Shown here in pieces: positions 25,722 to 41,055 of a stretch of 64,000 bases of DNA (its first letter is position 1; the number at the start of each line of letters is the position of its first letter). Below the pieces are notes generated by a model. The model was not told where the DNA came from. It made no database searches and was given only the letters and a program-made list of their open reading frames with translations. This DNA comes from Chlamydoabsidia padenii (Eukaryota; Mucoromycota; Mucoromycetes; Mucorales; Cunninghamellaceae). Position numbers and translations under genes: made by a program. Where the stretch lies: the NCBI GenBank assembly GCA_025330725.1, contig JAIWND010000024.1, forward strand, positions 124,001 to 188,000. The letters are read 5' to 3'.

Positions 25722-26004
25722 ATGTCTTCATTAACACAACGTATCCAACAATTAGCCCACAAGCAAACCACCAAGATTTCAAAAAAGGCACCTCGACCGA
25801 CCAAGCACCAGTTACGACAATGGCAAGTGGATGAACCTGACAGTTTACAAGCCAAACTTGCTGTCTCACCCTATGGTAAGTCCATCTGTTCCGCTTTCAC
25901 GATTGCTCACTTTTTTTTTTTTCCCTTGTAACAGCGGCTATCCTAGCATCACCTATGCGACAATGTACATTCCACCGAAAACATTACCCTTCTCGTAAAG
26001 ACGG

Positions 26005-26048
<44 letters not shown>

Positions 26049-26651
26049 CCAGAGGTTGACCTTGCCATGTTTTTTAGATCTCTTGGCTCGATTCGGATTA
26101 GGACTTGATCCCACCACATACAAGCCCACCGCTTACCCTTCTGAAAAAGACGGGCGTGGGTATTACCTCAAACTCAATCGTAAAGTGCTCGATCAGATCC
26201 AAACCAAAGGCAAGTCAATCCCCCCCCCTTTTTTTTTTTTTTGAGACTCACTACTTTTTTTCCTAAAATAGAATCCAGACGGTTATTTCGTGGTGAGGTG
26301 GTCTACACCAAAACCATGGCAACACATCTCGAGCACGTGATGATTCAAGCGCTGGTCCGTCAGGCTCACACTATGCCATTCATACCCTTATACTACCGAC
26401 AAAACCAATGGACAGTAGAGGATGGTAGCCCGATTGAGCCACAGAAATACCAATGTCTTCTTGCTGTGAACCCACCACCCAGTTCCCAAGATATACAGCT
26501 GTATGATTTACAAACACCTGCCTGGGAGCCTCTACGTCAAGCTCTACAAATCCCGGGTGAGGCAATGGGGGTACCTAAATCTGTGGATACTGTCTCTTTT
26601 GCCGTGGATCTCTACCGCTTTCATCAATGGGTCCAATCTTCTTCCAAATAA
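25722..26651 (+). CDS. Conserved fungal protein of unknown function
   Basis: Four exons encode about 260 residues: 25722-25874, about 25935-25995, about 26079-26209 and 26272-26651. The start is MSSLTQRIQQLAHKQTTKI. A conserved-looking core follows: AAILASPMRQCTFHRKHYPS, HLLARFGLG, then RRLFRGEVVYTKTMATHLEH. The basic, Gln-rich N-terminus could be a mitochondrial presequence. The pattern of a basic N-terminus and an R(Q/R)C...LP motif faintly recalls fungal Rrg8-type respiratory-growth proteins, but I would not assign it. Intron 2 carries a 41-base A run and intron 3 is a GC-AG intron (26210-26271). Confidence 0.65.
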
Positions 26652-26723
26652 AACCAAATGATCAATCTAAAAGTTCTTTATTAAGGAGGGGATATTTTTA
26701 AAAATGAGCTATTACTACTAGAT

Positions 26724-29061
26724 CTATAACTGGATAGAGGGAGGGGGATCTTGACCACAACAGCAGCAAGTTGGTAGTATACAGCAGGACACCTTGATTC
26801 GTTTCCCAAAGTACATTTGACCCAGTTGATTGACTAGAGATCGATCTTCCCATGGTTCCAGCCCAAGTCGTAACATATCTTGAATCGTTATCGTCACCAC
26901 CCCGCCGTCGTCGTCGCCGTCATCACTTGAAGAGAGTACGATTGTTTGCAGGGTTGAGATTAATTGAGTTGATAATACATGGAAGAATCTTGATTTAAAA
27001 AGGATCAAGATGACAGTCGGTTAGTTTAAGCAAGTTTTTCGTGTTCTATTGAGCTTACCCAAGGAGGCAATGGTTTATAGAGTCGTGTGCGATTTCGTTG
27101 GAGTACCGTGCCGCCGCTGTCTCCAAAATCGCCCGACTATCAATTTCCTCTGCGTCCAGGCCACCACCACTTGGTGATGGGTCATGTACTGATTCGTCCA
27201 GTAAGCCAATCGTTTCGTCCAAAGCATGAATTGATCCGTCACTAGTATTTTCAAACTGCTGGTGATACTTGTTTTTCCATCCATCTTGTGAAGTTTGTTG
27301 TCGTAAAGGGGAGGAGCCGCCTCGACAGGAGGAGAGACAGTTATCGAAACCTGTTTCAAGCTTTTGCATCATCTTCAACCCATTCCACCATAGAATTCCT
27401 TCATATAGATAAAATGATAAAGACGACTGTTGTTGTTGTCGCTGTTGTTGTAGTAGTAGTTGATGTTGATATTCTTGTTCAGGTGGGAATAAGTGGGTAA
27501 GAAGTTGATATCGTGCCAAATCTGCTGCATTGACCTGAAGAGGAGGTATTGAATTGGTGATGATGGTGGGTGATGATACGCTATTGATTAATGAGGGAGG
27601 CGGTAGTTTTATCAACACGTCGTATAAATCCTTCTTGATATCAAAGATTGTATCCGACGTACCTACATGTAAATAATAAGGTATTAATAATTTTTCTTTT
27701 TCCAAGACAAATAGTCAACTTACAAGCTATATAACTATGATCTAGCTCCTTTTCCAAATCCACAATATCATTGATACCAATATTGAATTTCGGTTTTAAT
27801 CGTTTCCTTGGGTCTTGCAGTAACGATATTCCCAAAGAAGAAGCCACGCGGTTTTGACACCATTGATCCATCAAGTATCCATTATATACTAAATCAATCA
27901 AAGAAAAGAATAGATTAATTTATCTGCCTTTTTTTTTTTTTTTTTTTTCTGTCGTGTTCTTCTTACCAAAATGACAAAGTTTCTCCATGGGTGGTGCGGA
28001 TTTCATTAACAAGATCCGTTGTTTCATCAAGACAGCCTTCCATAATACAAATACAGTAGGACCCAATTCGAAGACCATGTCGGTGAATGATAAAAAGGGA
28101 TCTTGACCATGTTGACTATCAATGGTAGTGGCGATCGTGGTAGAGGATTCGACATAATACGACAAGGCAGAAGGAATGGATTCGAATGGTTGCAAGTATC
28201 GTGGGCTGATTGGTGTGAGATCCTGATGTGGTTGTTGTTGCTGCTGATGTTCTATTAAATGGTATTTGTCAAAATAGTCCTTTAACAAGTTCGTGGTATC
28301 ATTTTGATCTGATTCATCTTCAGTCGTTTTCCTATACATAAATAAAGATGGAGTAATCTTTCATTGGACAATATATTTCATCCATATACTTACCCCATCT
28401 GGCTTGACAAAAATGGAAGATGCTGCCAAAGATCCAAGCGATCGGAATGACCCACCAATACCCCTATGGCTTGCATACTAACCCCGCGATCATGATCAAT
28501 TGCTTGTTTTTCAAAGACACCCACCCCGAATCCATTCCATCTTGAGAAATATCTATAGTAAAGAAGAATAGTGGCATTTAAATACATTTCAAGTCAACAA
28601 AGGGTTAGACTTACATTATATCTTTTTCAACCAGGTGCAAGCCACTACATATCATTTGATATTCTACCCCTTGCAAGTCAAGATCTATCAAGATGCATTA
28701 GCATTGAGAGGAGGTGGGTTTAGTCATTAAAGATATTATTACCTGCAGGATATTGCCACACCAATTCGTTCCCCCGATGGACGTGAAACCTGACCTTGAA
28801 GATCGCAACAAGGTTACTTGGCGGGTCCCGATTAATCCATTGGTTGTGCTGTTGTTCTTCTTCTTCTTCTTCTTCAGTAGTTTCTATAATATTGTCACTT
28901 TTTCCATTATATCAAAACAACATAGAGAGAAAGAGTGGTGGATTTGTTAGTCAGCATCACTTTGAATACGGGTCAGGAAATGATGGTAACGCCAAGAACC
29001 GTCTTTCTCTTAACCAAGTTGATTCTTTTCTTTTTAATCCTTACCGTAATTTTGTATCCAT
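26724..29061 (-). CDS. DENN-domain protein (DENND11/LCHN, yeast Anr2 type)
   Basis: DENN proteins act as Rab exchange factors or Rab/Arf-linked scaffolds; this subfamily's role is poorly known. The start is not certain. The first solid exon is open from about 28883 (ETTEEEEEEEQQ), followed by LVAIFKVRFHVHRGNELVWQ (strand 1 of a longin/uDENN fold), DLQGVEYQMICSGLHLVEKD, then RWNGFGVGVFEKQ, DRGVSMQAIGVLVG and later FELGPTVFVLWKAVLMKQRI. FGVxVFEKQ...ERG is the recognised LCHN block. ATG 29061 (MDTKLR) spliced via GTAAGG to an acceptor near 28903 would keep frame. The C-terminus is MYFGKRIKV ... PPPSIQL, ending in a Cys-rich CCILPTCCCC tail that could be palmitoylated. Confidence 0.75.
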
Positions 29062-30391
29062 TGCTAGTGTATAAAGCTCCACGTATCCAAGTCAGACTGG
29101 TATGTTTCTTTTATTTGCGGTTTGTGATTTGAATCAATGTCTGTTGGAAGAAGAAAGAAAAGGAGAAAAAGAAAAAATGGGCGGATTATTATTCCAGACG
29201 TCGGGTTTTTAAATAGATATCTGCCCTTTTAGGGGAGCCAAATTGTCAGAAAGAAGTAGTATAAGAGCTGGAGAACTTTTTATTTTTCGTCAGAAAGATC
29301 ATTCTTCAGTAAAACTAAAACCAAAGTTGTTCATATCTTATACCTCTTTTACTTTGATTATGGTGAACATTTTCTTTATATAAAGATTCATAGATTTTCC
29401 AAAAGGGGGAGCAAAAAAGGAAAGGCTAATCATCACCGAGTCTGTTAGGAGTACGGAGATCACCACTGAGAATGTGGATTTTCCAAATGTAATGAGCATG
29501 TACTGCCCACCATAATGAAACCCATGGTTTGTCTCCGGGTCCTCTGTGGGCAAATCAGCGGGGAATGAATCGGTCTTTTTTATCGCATGAATGACAGGAA
29601 AGGAAACGATCCCTTCATGTCCACCACGCCGTATTATTAGTTTTATTGTATGAATAGACGCATTTGTACCTACCCATCCAAAATAAAGACAACATCAAAG
29701 ATGATTAAAATAAAAAACAGTTTTTATTGTAATATATGTATATGTATAAAGTGTAATGTACTAAAGGGTATATATGGAGAGGACCACATCAAAGCCTATC
29801 TACCATGACATCAATTTAAAAGCATGCGCTGATAGTTGTTGGTTTGAAGGATTTGTTCAGCAGCAAGGGGTATTGAATATACCACTGGCATCCATTTCAG
29901 AGCCGCACAAATTACGAGAAGATTGATGTTAATGTCTTGTCCCCACCTACCTGAAAGTGCCAAATTTCCAGAATGAGCACTTGTATTTCCTATAGAGTCA
30001 TCGCTGGTTGTTGTTAAGAGGAGTACCTTGGTCAAGTGATGAGGAAGATGACAGCAGCAAGCGCCTTCAAAGGGTAAGGGCGAAGAGGTAAGCTTGAATC
30101 CTTCTTGTAATTGTAATCAGGTAAAACCACTACAGAACTTGGTGTTGTTCATATTGAAGGACCATTAACTTTTTGTCGTTCTTGAGCAGAGGAACCATAG
30201 TCGTAGTTTGTTTGGATGGGAAAAGAAAAGTAAAAAATAAGAAAAATCATGTGGTGAATGGTCTTTGAAACCTGGAGGAAAAAAAAAAAAGACACCCTGC
30301 CAATCAGAATGATAACGGGGTTTAAAATTATCCTTTTTATTTTGGAACTATTCCAACGCTTAATTTATTTGTCTTTTCCTTTTCTTCAAAC
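29062..30391. other. Intergenic region upstream of histone H3
   Basis: A recurring motif at 29201-29215 lies about 140 bp upstream of the DENN gene start, and another at 30316-30330 lies 75 bp upstream of H3. A minus-strand open stretch (about 29814-30120) includes a CAG|GTAGGT donor-like site, but no family or start is recognised, so it is not called. Confidence 0.5.
30316..30330 (+). promoter_or_regulatory. Recurring promoter motif upstream of histone H3
   Basis: CGGGGTTTAAAATTA, 62-76 bp upstream of the H3 ATG and in the same orientation as the gene. Confidence 0.5.
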
Positions 30392-31125
<734 letters not shown>

Positions 31126-31394
31126 ATTGGATTCCTATCTGTCTTTATATTGGATGATTAATTAGCGTATACGTATTTTTTACTCTCACATCATAATGAA
31201 GTAAAAATAAACAAACTTTGTCTATCTGTAATGAATAGTTGATGGGTGTCAATTAGGGGGGTGGGGCTGTGCCATGTTTGGTCCAACATTGGAGTAATTC
31301 AAATCCCGATATTTTTGATTTTTTGATTTGGGGCGCTTTGACAATTCTCCCTCTTCTTCTCTTTCTTCTCTCCTAAAGTGCACTCTCCAATATC

Positions 31395-32848
31395 ATGACT
31401 ACTTGTTTATCCATTGGTGAAAAGTTGAACCAACGACTTGGTCCTGAATGGATCTCAGATCGATCTGGACGTAAGTATTTACTTGATCCAACATTACTAT
31501 CTGCATTCTAACCCACTTTATTTTTACGTTATGATCTCATAGCTGGCGGTGGCAAACTCCAATATATAGAAGGCCATTCAGCGATCAACATTGCTAATGA
31601 AATCTTTGGTTACGATGGCTGGTCTAGTGTAATTAAGGAATCCGTTGTAGATTTTGTAAGTTCCCCCCCCCCTTTTTTTTTTTTGGAAATCACTCACTCA
31701 ATCCCTCTTTTTTTTTGTGTGTGTGTGTGTAGGTTGATGTCTCGGACAATGGGCGGGTCTCCCTGGGAATATCCACCACAGTCCGAATCACTATAAAACA
31801 CAGTGATACAGTCCATGAAGATATTGGGTATGGTAGTGTGGAAAACATGAAAAGCAAGGCGGATGCATTTGAAAAGGCCCGAAAGGAATCAGCAACAGAT
31901 GGATTGAAACGCGCTCTTCGAAAACTTGGTAATGCTTTGGGTCTTTGTCTTTATGATAAATCATTTACACGACACATCAAAAACATGGCACGAACACAGG
32001 TATGTATCAAAAAGGAAGTGGGGGGGGGAAAGAAAAGCATATGTAAACTTATTAACTTTGTTGTTGATGGTAGCCACCCTTCGATCCTAAAAACTTATAC
32101 CGACAAGAACATATCCGGAAATCCCTCGAATCAGAACAAAAAACAGCACATGAAATATCAACACCTTCTTCTCCCTCTTCGTCGTCAGTAAAAAAGAAAC
32201 AACAAGCAACATTACCTCAACAACAACCTGCACCGGTTCGAACAACGGTACCACACTTTTCCATCCCATCATCAGCATCACTATTATCATCATCACTATC
32301 AAAACAACCATCAACACCTGCAACAACTTCATTCCCTTCTATTATACCATCATCTCGTCATCCGCCACCAGCATCAGCACCATTATCACCTCGTTACCAT
32401 CAATCACCGGTCTACCAACCTCATTTACCTGCTGCACCGGATGGAATCACTATGAATGTCCTCAATCTCAAAAAGGAATCTCTCTCCGACAACAAACTTT
32501 CAACCTCTCGACAAGCAAATTCGCCAGCAGCTGTATTGAATACTCAAGATAGTTTTGGTCTAGGTAAGCAAAAGATGAATGGAACTGATTATAGTAAACT
32601 CACTCTTTTATATAACAGATGAGGAGGATGAAGCGTTTTATGCTCAAATGGGTGATGTTGAACGATCTGCGGTTGAACAATTACAAGTAACATGTGGAAG
32701 AACCAGGCAAGTCAAAATATAACCCAAAAAAAGGAAAACACATACATGATCTTCTTACTGACCTTTTCTTTTATTATGTATGTTCAGTGATCTACCTATC
32801 AACCCAACGCCAAATTATAACCCAATTCGGAAACGACAACGACAGTGA
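31395..32848 (+). CDS. rad52: Rad52 homologous-recombination protein
   Basis: Mediator of Rad51 loading and of single-strand annealing. The start at 31395 gives [20 protein letters not shown]. The conserved N-terminal annealing domain includes [52 protein letters not shown] and [16 protein letters not shown], ending [11 protein letters not shown]. The C-terminal half is Ser/Pro/Gln-rich, then acidic [16 protein letters not shown] and a basic end NPIRKRQRQ. The last exon is reached through a GC-AG intron (32707-32787) with donor AG|GCAAGT; reading GTAACA at 32696 instead gives an immediate stop. The promoter contains CGGGATTTGAAT on the minus strand at 31297-31310. Confidence 0.95.
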
Positions 32849-33089
32849 CCTCTCCTCCATACCAATGATTCACCTTTAGTATAGCATTCCATAATAAACA
32901 TATAAATACATACAATCAATAAAATCAAACACTTTGTCTTCCTCTTATTTTATATATGATGGGGCACAAACATATCATGTGGGATCGGCTCGGTTCGATG
33001 AATCCAGCTAAAAAAGAAACATCTCTTTTGTGTTGTCATTTGATGTCGGTCTTGATAGTTGATATTCAAATATATATCTATTGCGTCTA

Positions 33090-33097
33090 TAAAAGAA
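33090..33097 (+). promoter_or_regulatory. Probable TATA box of the small secreted protein gene
   Basis: TATAAAAG, 44-51 bp upstream of ATG 33141, with a second AT-rich TATATATC box just upstream at about 33070. Unlike most genes here, I see no CGG-ATTT-AAA motif in this promoter, which suggests regulated TATA-dependent expression. Confidence 0.5.
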
Positions 33098-33140
33098 GGC
33101 AGAAGCAATGAAAAATTAACAAGGCAAAAAAGTATCAAAC

Positions 33141-33341
33141 ATGATGAAATCTATCTTGACAACAACAACAGCCGCTTTGGTAATGATGGTGTGCTTGATG
33201 ACTCCAAGTGCCCAGGCTCAAGGTGCAGAAGCTTGTATTGATGCTTGTTTTACTCCTCATGGTATCAAAGGCCGCTGTCCTGAAGGTTTCCATCCCACTG
33301 TGCGCAGAAAAAACTGTTTCATGTGCTGTCGCTACTATTAA
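33141..33341 (+). CDS. Small secreted cysteine-rich protein
   Basis: A single-exon gene encoding 66 residues. The N-terminus MMKSILTTTTAALVMMVCLM followed by TPSAQAQ is a clear signal peptide with an AQA-type cleavage site near residue 27. The mature part of about 40 residues has six cysteines in the pattern C-x3-C-x9-C-x12-C-x2-C-C, ending CFMCCRYY, and is mildly basic (VRRKNC). This is compatible with a disulfide-bonded extracellular peptide (antimicrobial, effector-like or cell-wall). I do not recognise the family. It lies between Rad52 and Atg16, with its own TATA box. Confidence 0.75.
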   Translation: MMKSILTTTTAALVMMVCLMTPSAQAQGAEACIDACFTPHGIKGRCPEGFHPTVRRKNCFMCCRYY

Positions 33342-33575
33342 TTCCTCCAAGAATTATTTTTTCTTTTCTCTCTGGAAATAAAGACATTGATGGTTATTCG
33401 GTGCTTAAAATTTTTGCATGATTTTTATTTTCAAACACCGTCAGTCTGGGGTCAAGAATGTTATATGAGTCCTCTTCAATATGCTTTATTGATTGTTAAG
33501 AAGGGGTTTTAAAAAAAAGGTAAATCTATTACTACCAAAGGAGTAGGGGTGATAAAGAAGAGATTTGATTCAATA

Positions 33576-35987
<2,412 letters not shown>

Positions 35988-37246
35988 GGGAGGAGAAAGT
36001 AAAAGAGAGAAAAAGTCGGGAACCGGACCTCACTTTTTTTATCTTCCTGGAAATTCAAATCCCGGCCCTCATCCCACCTGACCGTTTCCCCGCAAATAAC
36101 TGCTCCAGACAATCTTCACTGCTTCCACTTTAAATTCCATCTTGGTTTTTATTCTTTTTGTTTGCTTTTGCATAATGGTTCTTTCTACACACATGTCACA
36201 TCTTTTTCTTCAAGGTAAACAATCTATGCATGAATCTGTCTTTTGTTAGAAGGCGAAAAGGACTAAATAAAACTATTAAATCTCCCTCATACAAGCAAAA
36301 AGTCGGGCAATCCTTTAAGAACATTAAAAGTGGAAAGCGTGAGAGAGGTTTTCCCGCTTAGATATCATGTAAACATATGGTACTCAGGCCACTACTTTGG
36401 AGCATGAATGTCGGAATTTGAAAATTCCAAAAAAGGGGAAGAGCTGTCAGAGTTCCAAAACCATCTACCATCAAGGCCCTTGCGAAACACAAAGAAAACA
36501 CTTTCCACAAACTACTGCTTTAAAAAAAGTGTTTGCTGAGATGTATCATGGAAATTCAAACAAAGGAACGGCGGGCATTCAATAAACTCCAAAAGTGGTT
36601 ATGTGAGTCTTTCCTCACATAAGGAAACCATGAAACCTAATGATATATTGATCAAATACTTTAAAACTGTCACCAACAGTGCACAGATATGCACAAATAT
36701 GCCTTATGGTGGAGTAAGCACTGATAAGCCATACAAGAAAAAAGATGGTTCCGACACCCCTTCTTACATTCAAATATGAGAATACCTCGTCATACCCAAA
36801 ACTATCTTTCACATTACTTATCTATACCCACTACCTTTCAAATTCTATTGACAATGATAATGACATAACTAATGCCATAAATCACTTTTGTTCCTCTTTT
36901 AGCATGATCAACGTATTCAATCCCCGAATCAGGCCGTGACTTGTGCCAACTGAATTTCTTCAAAGAAAGAGAAAAAAAAAGCGACCTCCCTTTCTTTCTC
37001 TTTTTCCCCACTTTTTTTTTTTTACTTTATTATATATATAATATAAACTTTTAACGTCGCCTTTTATCCTGATCAGCTTCTACACCAACACTTATTGTAA
37101 AGCGTAAACAACTAACAGCAGTCAATTTGGATCGACACTTTTTGTTTTTATTCGACTTTTATTTGTTAACCACTACAACTCAACCTCAAGAAATAGAAAC
37201 TGTAATACTATTAGGGGCTTTTTTTTAATATCGATACAATCTATGC
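35988..37246. other. Intergenic region between Atg16 and the bromodomain-kinase gene
   Basis: A minus-strand recurring motif lies at 36051-36064, about 65 bp upstream of Atg16. A second copy at 36411-36426 (TCGGAATTTGAAAATT) has no assigned gene. A tiny spliced frame starts at 36175 (see findings). Nothing else is coding. Confidence 0.55.
36051..36064 (-). promoter_or_regulatory. Recurring promoter motif upstream of Atg16
   Basis: On the minus strand GCCGGGATTTGAATTTCC, 64-78 bp upstream of the Atg16 ATG and in the same orientation as the gene. Confidence 0.5.
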
Positions 37247-40200
37247 ATGGCGTTGTTACAACCTTCTTCTGATCTCAAGACCACCTTGTCAAGAATCGTC
37301 AGCTACTTGACCTCATTCACAGAGTGTGGACCCTTTATGATGCCTGTGCCTCCGGATGCTACGATCTACCACGCCAAAGTCAAACACCCTATGGACTTGA
37401 ACACCATCGAACGACGTATTGCTAGTGGCTACTATCACACTCTATCACAATTCGAAGATGATCTCAACCTGGTATGGACTAATGCTACCGACTTCAACCA
37501 CAGACTGAACCCTATCCATAGACAAGCCCTGGCACTTCAAGAATACTATCAAACGTAAGTTCTAGGAAAGACGGGATATCGTCGTATTCCCTTTTTTTTT
37601 TTTTTTACCAACTACTTTTATGCTTTAAACACTATTAGAATGGATACAAGAATTGAAAAAGGAAAACTCAAGATCAGCGGTCATCCTATCGGAGTACCAC
37701 CACTACCACCCAACTCATCACCAAATGAACAAAGGTAAAAGCAGAACCCACCCATCCCCATACAAATCGCATAATCTAATCTGATTCTTCTCTTCCATTA
37801 GTGTATTTTATATGACTTTGACTGTATCCCCCGACCCTCCCAAATCAATAATCAAACGATTTCGAGGATATGGCAAAGTACGGACTTTATACGAAGACTT
37901 GCATGGGCCTCTATTCAAATCAATTCTCGGTTCTGAATCATCAAGGCAATCACCACCACCTCGACTATATATCAGCAAGAACAGATCCTGTTTTCAAGAA
38001 GCCGTCTTCTCAACCAACAAGATATTCTCGATTCTCTGGAACACTCAATTTGAAACTTTATCGGATGACCGAACGATGATGACCACCAATGTCACTTTGG
38101 CCGTGCCTTTTAAAGAATCTCTACATGATATACTCACGTCCACCTACATTGCAACAACATCAGCAACGGTGTTAGATTATTCTCCTAAAACTTGGGTCAA
38201 ACTACACCCTACCAAGACTCACTACAACGTTCGGGTCATCCTCTCTAAAAAATTTGATCTCTTGTACTTTCGGAAACCGTACACTACACAACGTATCGAC
38301 ACTGATCTGCAACATTATATACATGATGACAAGGGCATTACGAATAGGGACAAGGATGACGTGGTATATGACGACGAGGATATGGCGCTTTTGAAACGGA
38401 TGGTGCATAGTTTGTCGACAGGTGAAAGTCAACTACCGGATGGGCACGGTAATTTTGACAAAATGGAAGGTGTGGCATCTTACTCGGTGAAGGAGGAGGA
38501 GGTCAACAAGGACAACAGTAACTGTATTCAACAAGAGGATACTCTGATAACTGCGACTCCTACTGATCAAGCTGGCGATACTACAGACACCATCAACAAT
38601 GCAGGTCATAACATCGACGGGGCAGGGATCATCAGCAATGAACGTCAAATTAACGACAATGCAACAACCACTGTTAATGAAGATCATCAAATCAATAACA
38701 ACACAGCTACTATCAATGATGATCAAACCAGCAATCCTACAACCAACAATGATCGACTCGACTCTATCACAGACATCATCAAAAATGAAGACCAAGTCAT
38801 CAGCTCTACATCTACCACCAACACTGACGATCTGGCCATCAACTCTACATCCACTGAAGAAGTCGGTCACAGAAACGCGATGGCCAAATACCGGGACCGG
38901 ACCACAGAACTCTTTGGTGACTTGAAGAAATGTAATTTGAAAAAGAAAAAGAAAAAAGTGACAACACAAGATATCCTAATTACTAAATTTCTTCTTTTTC
39001 TTTTTCTTCTCTCGATCAGATTCTATATCAAAAAATGTGAATGTGGTCAGTGCTCGTAAATACATGGAACACATAACATCGTATGCGAATGCGGAAGGTT
39101 ACTTCAAACAGGTGCGGTACGTGGAAAATGACAAGAACATAGTGGTGCAGACCTTTCGACGTATGACAACATCACAACGGGCAATCGAATTGATCAGTTT
39201 ATTGAAACTCAAGGGCTTACCTCACATGGCGGAAATCACAGAGGTGCTACATGCTGACGATAATGTGAACGATGTGGTGGGCTTGGCTATGCGACGATAT
39301 CAACGTACTCTAAAACAATATACTCACGCCCATACGCACCATCGATTGTCGGCACACCAAAAGATGGATTTGATTCGACAGATGCTCATTTGTTTGGATT
39401 GTATTCACAGTAATGGGATCGCTCATCGTGACTTGTCAGAGGTCAACTTTATGGTGGATGAACAGAATGACCCGGAAGCTAGGCGGCTGGACGATGGCTC
39501 GGTGGCGGCGTACGTTTATCTTATTGACTTTGGCAAGGCAGTGTTTACTCGACCGGAGGACGTGCGACGGTGGTGGATTGAACCAATGCCTCTCAGAAAA
39601 GGACATGATCTCACTAGTAACAGCGGATGCAACAATAGCAGTAATAGCAACAACAATGATAATACAACAGCAGCAACAACAGCAACCAGTGGGGACATTT
39701 TGCAAGTGGACGATTATGATGGCGAAGTGATCCCTGCGAACGAAACTGAATTAGAAACATGGTGTACAAACCTCCCCATGGTGCGCGTCAAACCTGACCA
39801 TGGATACAGGTGTTATCGATCGATCCAAACTCTACCTCGTAACCGTGTGGACCATGCCGTACTACCTTGGTTGGTGGATCCTATTGCCGAAGACATGTAC
39901 TCCATTGGTGCTTTGATCTGGAAGGTATTTGCTGAAACCGAACCTTGGCATGGCATTTTGGACACTGATTTGCGTGGGCTCCGTGAAATGGTGGCCGACG
40001 ATGAAACTATCCGAACCCAGGTGCACCGTGAAGTCGCCGGCGACCTCTCGCGCCAACTCCTTTTGAAATGTCTCTGTACTCAACCCGAAGACCGTGCTTC
40101 TGCTTCTACTTTACTGGCTTGGCTCGACAACCCCAACATTGCTACTGGACTATTAGAAGAATGGGCGGAACATGCACCGACCGAACGCAAGAAACGACAT

Positions 40201-41055
40201 GCCAAGTCCGCCTTTGAATTTGAAGAAGAACAAGCTGCTGCTGCTGCCAAGGCCAAACGGGATCGCAAAAAACAGAAACAATTGGCTGAAAAGGAAAGGA
40301 AGCGCATAGAGGCCGAAGAAGCGAAAACAAAGGCACGCATGGAAAAACAACGGAAAAGGGAAATGGCTCGATTACAACAGCAACAACAACGGCAACAGGG
40401 TAATAGCAACAAGGAAAAAGGTGCCATTTGTGCTGCTCAGGGACAATTCCGCCAATATCAGCATTTCCCTATGCAACATACCATGCCGCCATATGGTTAT
40501 ATGCCACCACCAAATCAACAACAGTCACCACAACACCAATTGGGGAAACCAACACAAGAGCAACTCTATCGACAGCCTTTGTATGCGTACCCACCACATC
40601 CACCTTATGTACAATTGTCTCAACCTGGCTATTATCCATATCAACAAGCTCCTTTTTCCATGCAATACTATTATTCTCAACAACAACAACAACAACGATA
40701 TCCTCCTCCTCCGGCATTTTCTTCACCACCAGGAACAACAGCAGTACCAACAGAGGCAGTACCATCTGCTCCTCCTTTGACATCTACATCATCAGCATCA
40801 TCTTCCACTTCATCATCACCACATTCTTCAGCTCTAATCATACCACTTCGACCTACAACTACACGTCCTATTGCACAACCACCAACGCCCATGATCTTCC
40901 ACTACGAAAACAACGTCAATCAAAATCCTTATTTGTCGAGAATCTCAAGGCCAACATCTAATGTTAGAGAACCTAACCCTCCAGCATACAGACATCCTAA
41001 CGCGTCATCACCAGAACTCTCTATTATCTTGGTCAAGCCTCCTGATCGTGGATGA
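37247..41055 (+). CDS. Bromodomain plus protein-kinase-like fusion protein
   Basis: Four exons (37247-37554, 37639-37734, 37802-38931, 39020-41055) sum to 3,570 nt, 1,189 residues plus stop, with every junction in phase. Residues about 5-105 form a bromodomain: PFMMPVPPDA (ZA loop), VKHPMDLNTIERRI, then LVWTNATDFNH with the acetyl-lysine-contacting Asn. A region of about 170 residues is unrecognised. An Asn/Thr/Asp-rich linker of repeated ...NDDQ/NEDHQ phrases follows. The C-terminal half is a kinase fold: CIHSNGIAHRDLSEVNFM (HRD and catalytic-loop Asn), YLIDFGKAVF (DFG), AEDMYSIGALIWKVFAETEP (helix F) and LLLKCLCTQPEDRAS. The usual beta-3 lysine seems replaced (NIVVQTFRR). The tail has a basic coiled coil and a Gln/Pro-rich end. 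HRDLSxxN recalls fungal FunK1 kinases. No gene name is known to me. Confidence 0.82.

Noticed and set aside
29811..30120. Minus-strand frame with a CAG|GTAGGT donor-like site upstream of H3
   Set aside because: Stops surround it, no recognisable protein, and no complete exon chain could be built.
32087..32332. Long antisense frame over Rad52
   Set aside because: Shadow of the Ser/Gln-rich Rad52 linker; valine- and methionine-rich antisense of CAN/ATC repeats.
36745..36939. Plus-strand frame before the bromodomain-kinase gene
   Set aside because: AT-rich, no homologous pattern, ends without a plausible junction to the downstream gene.
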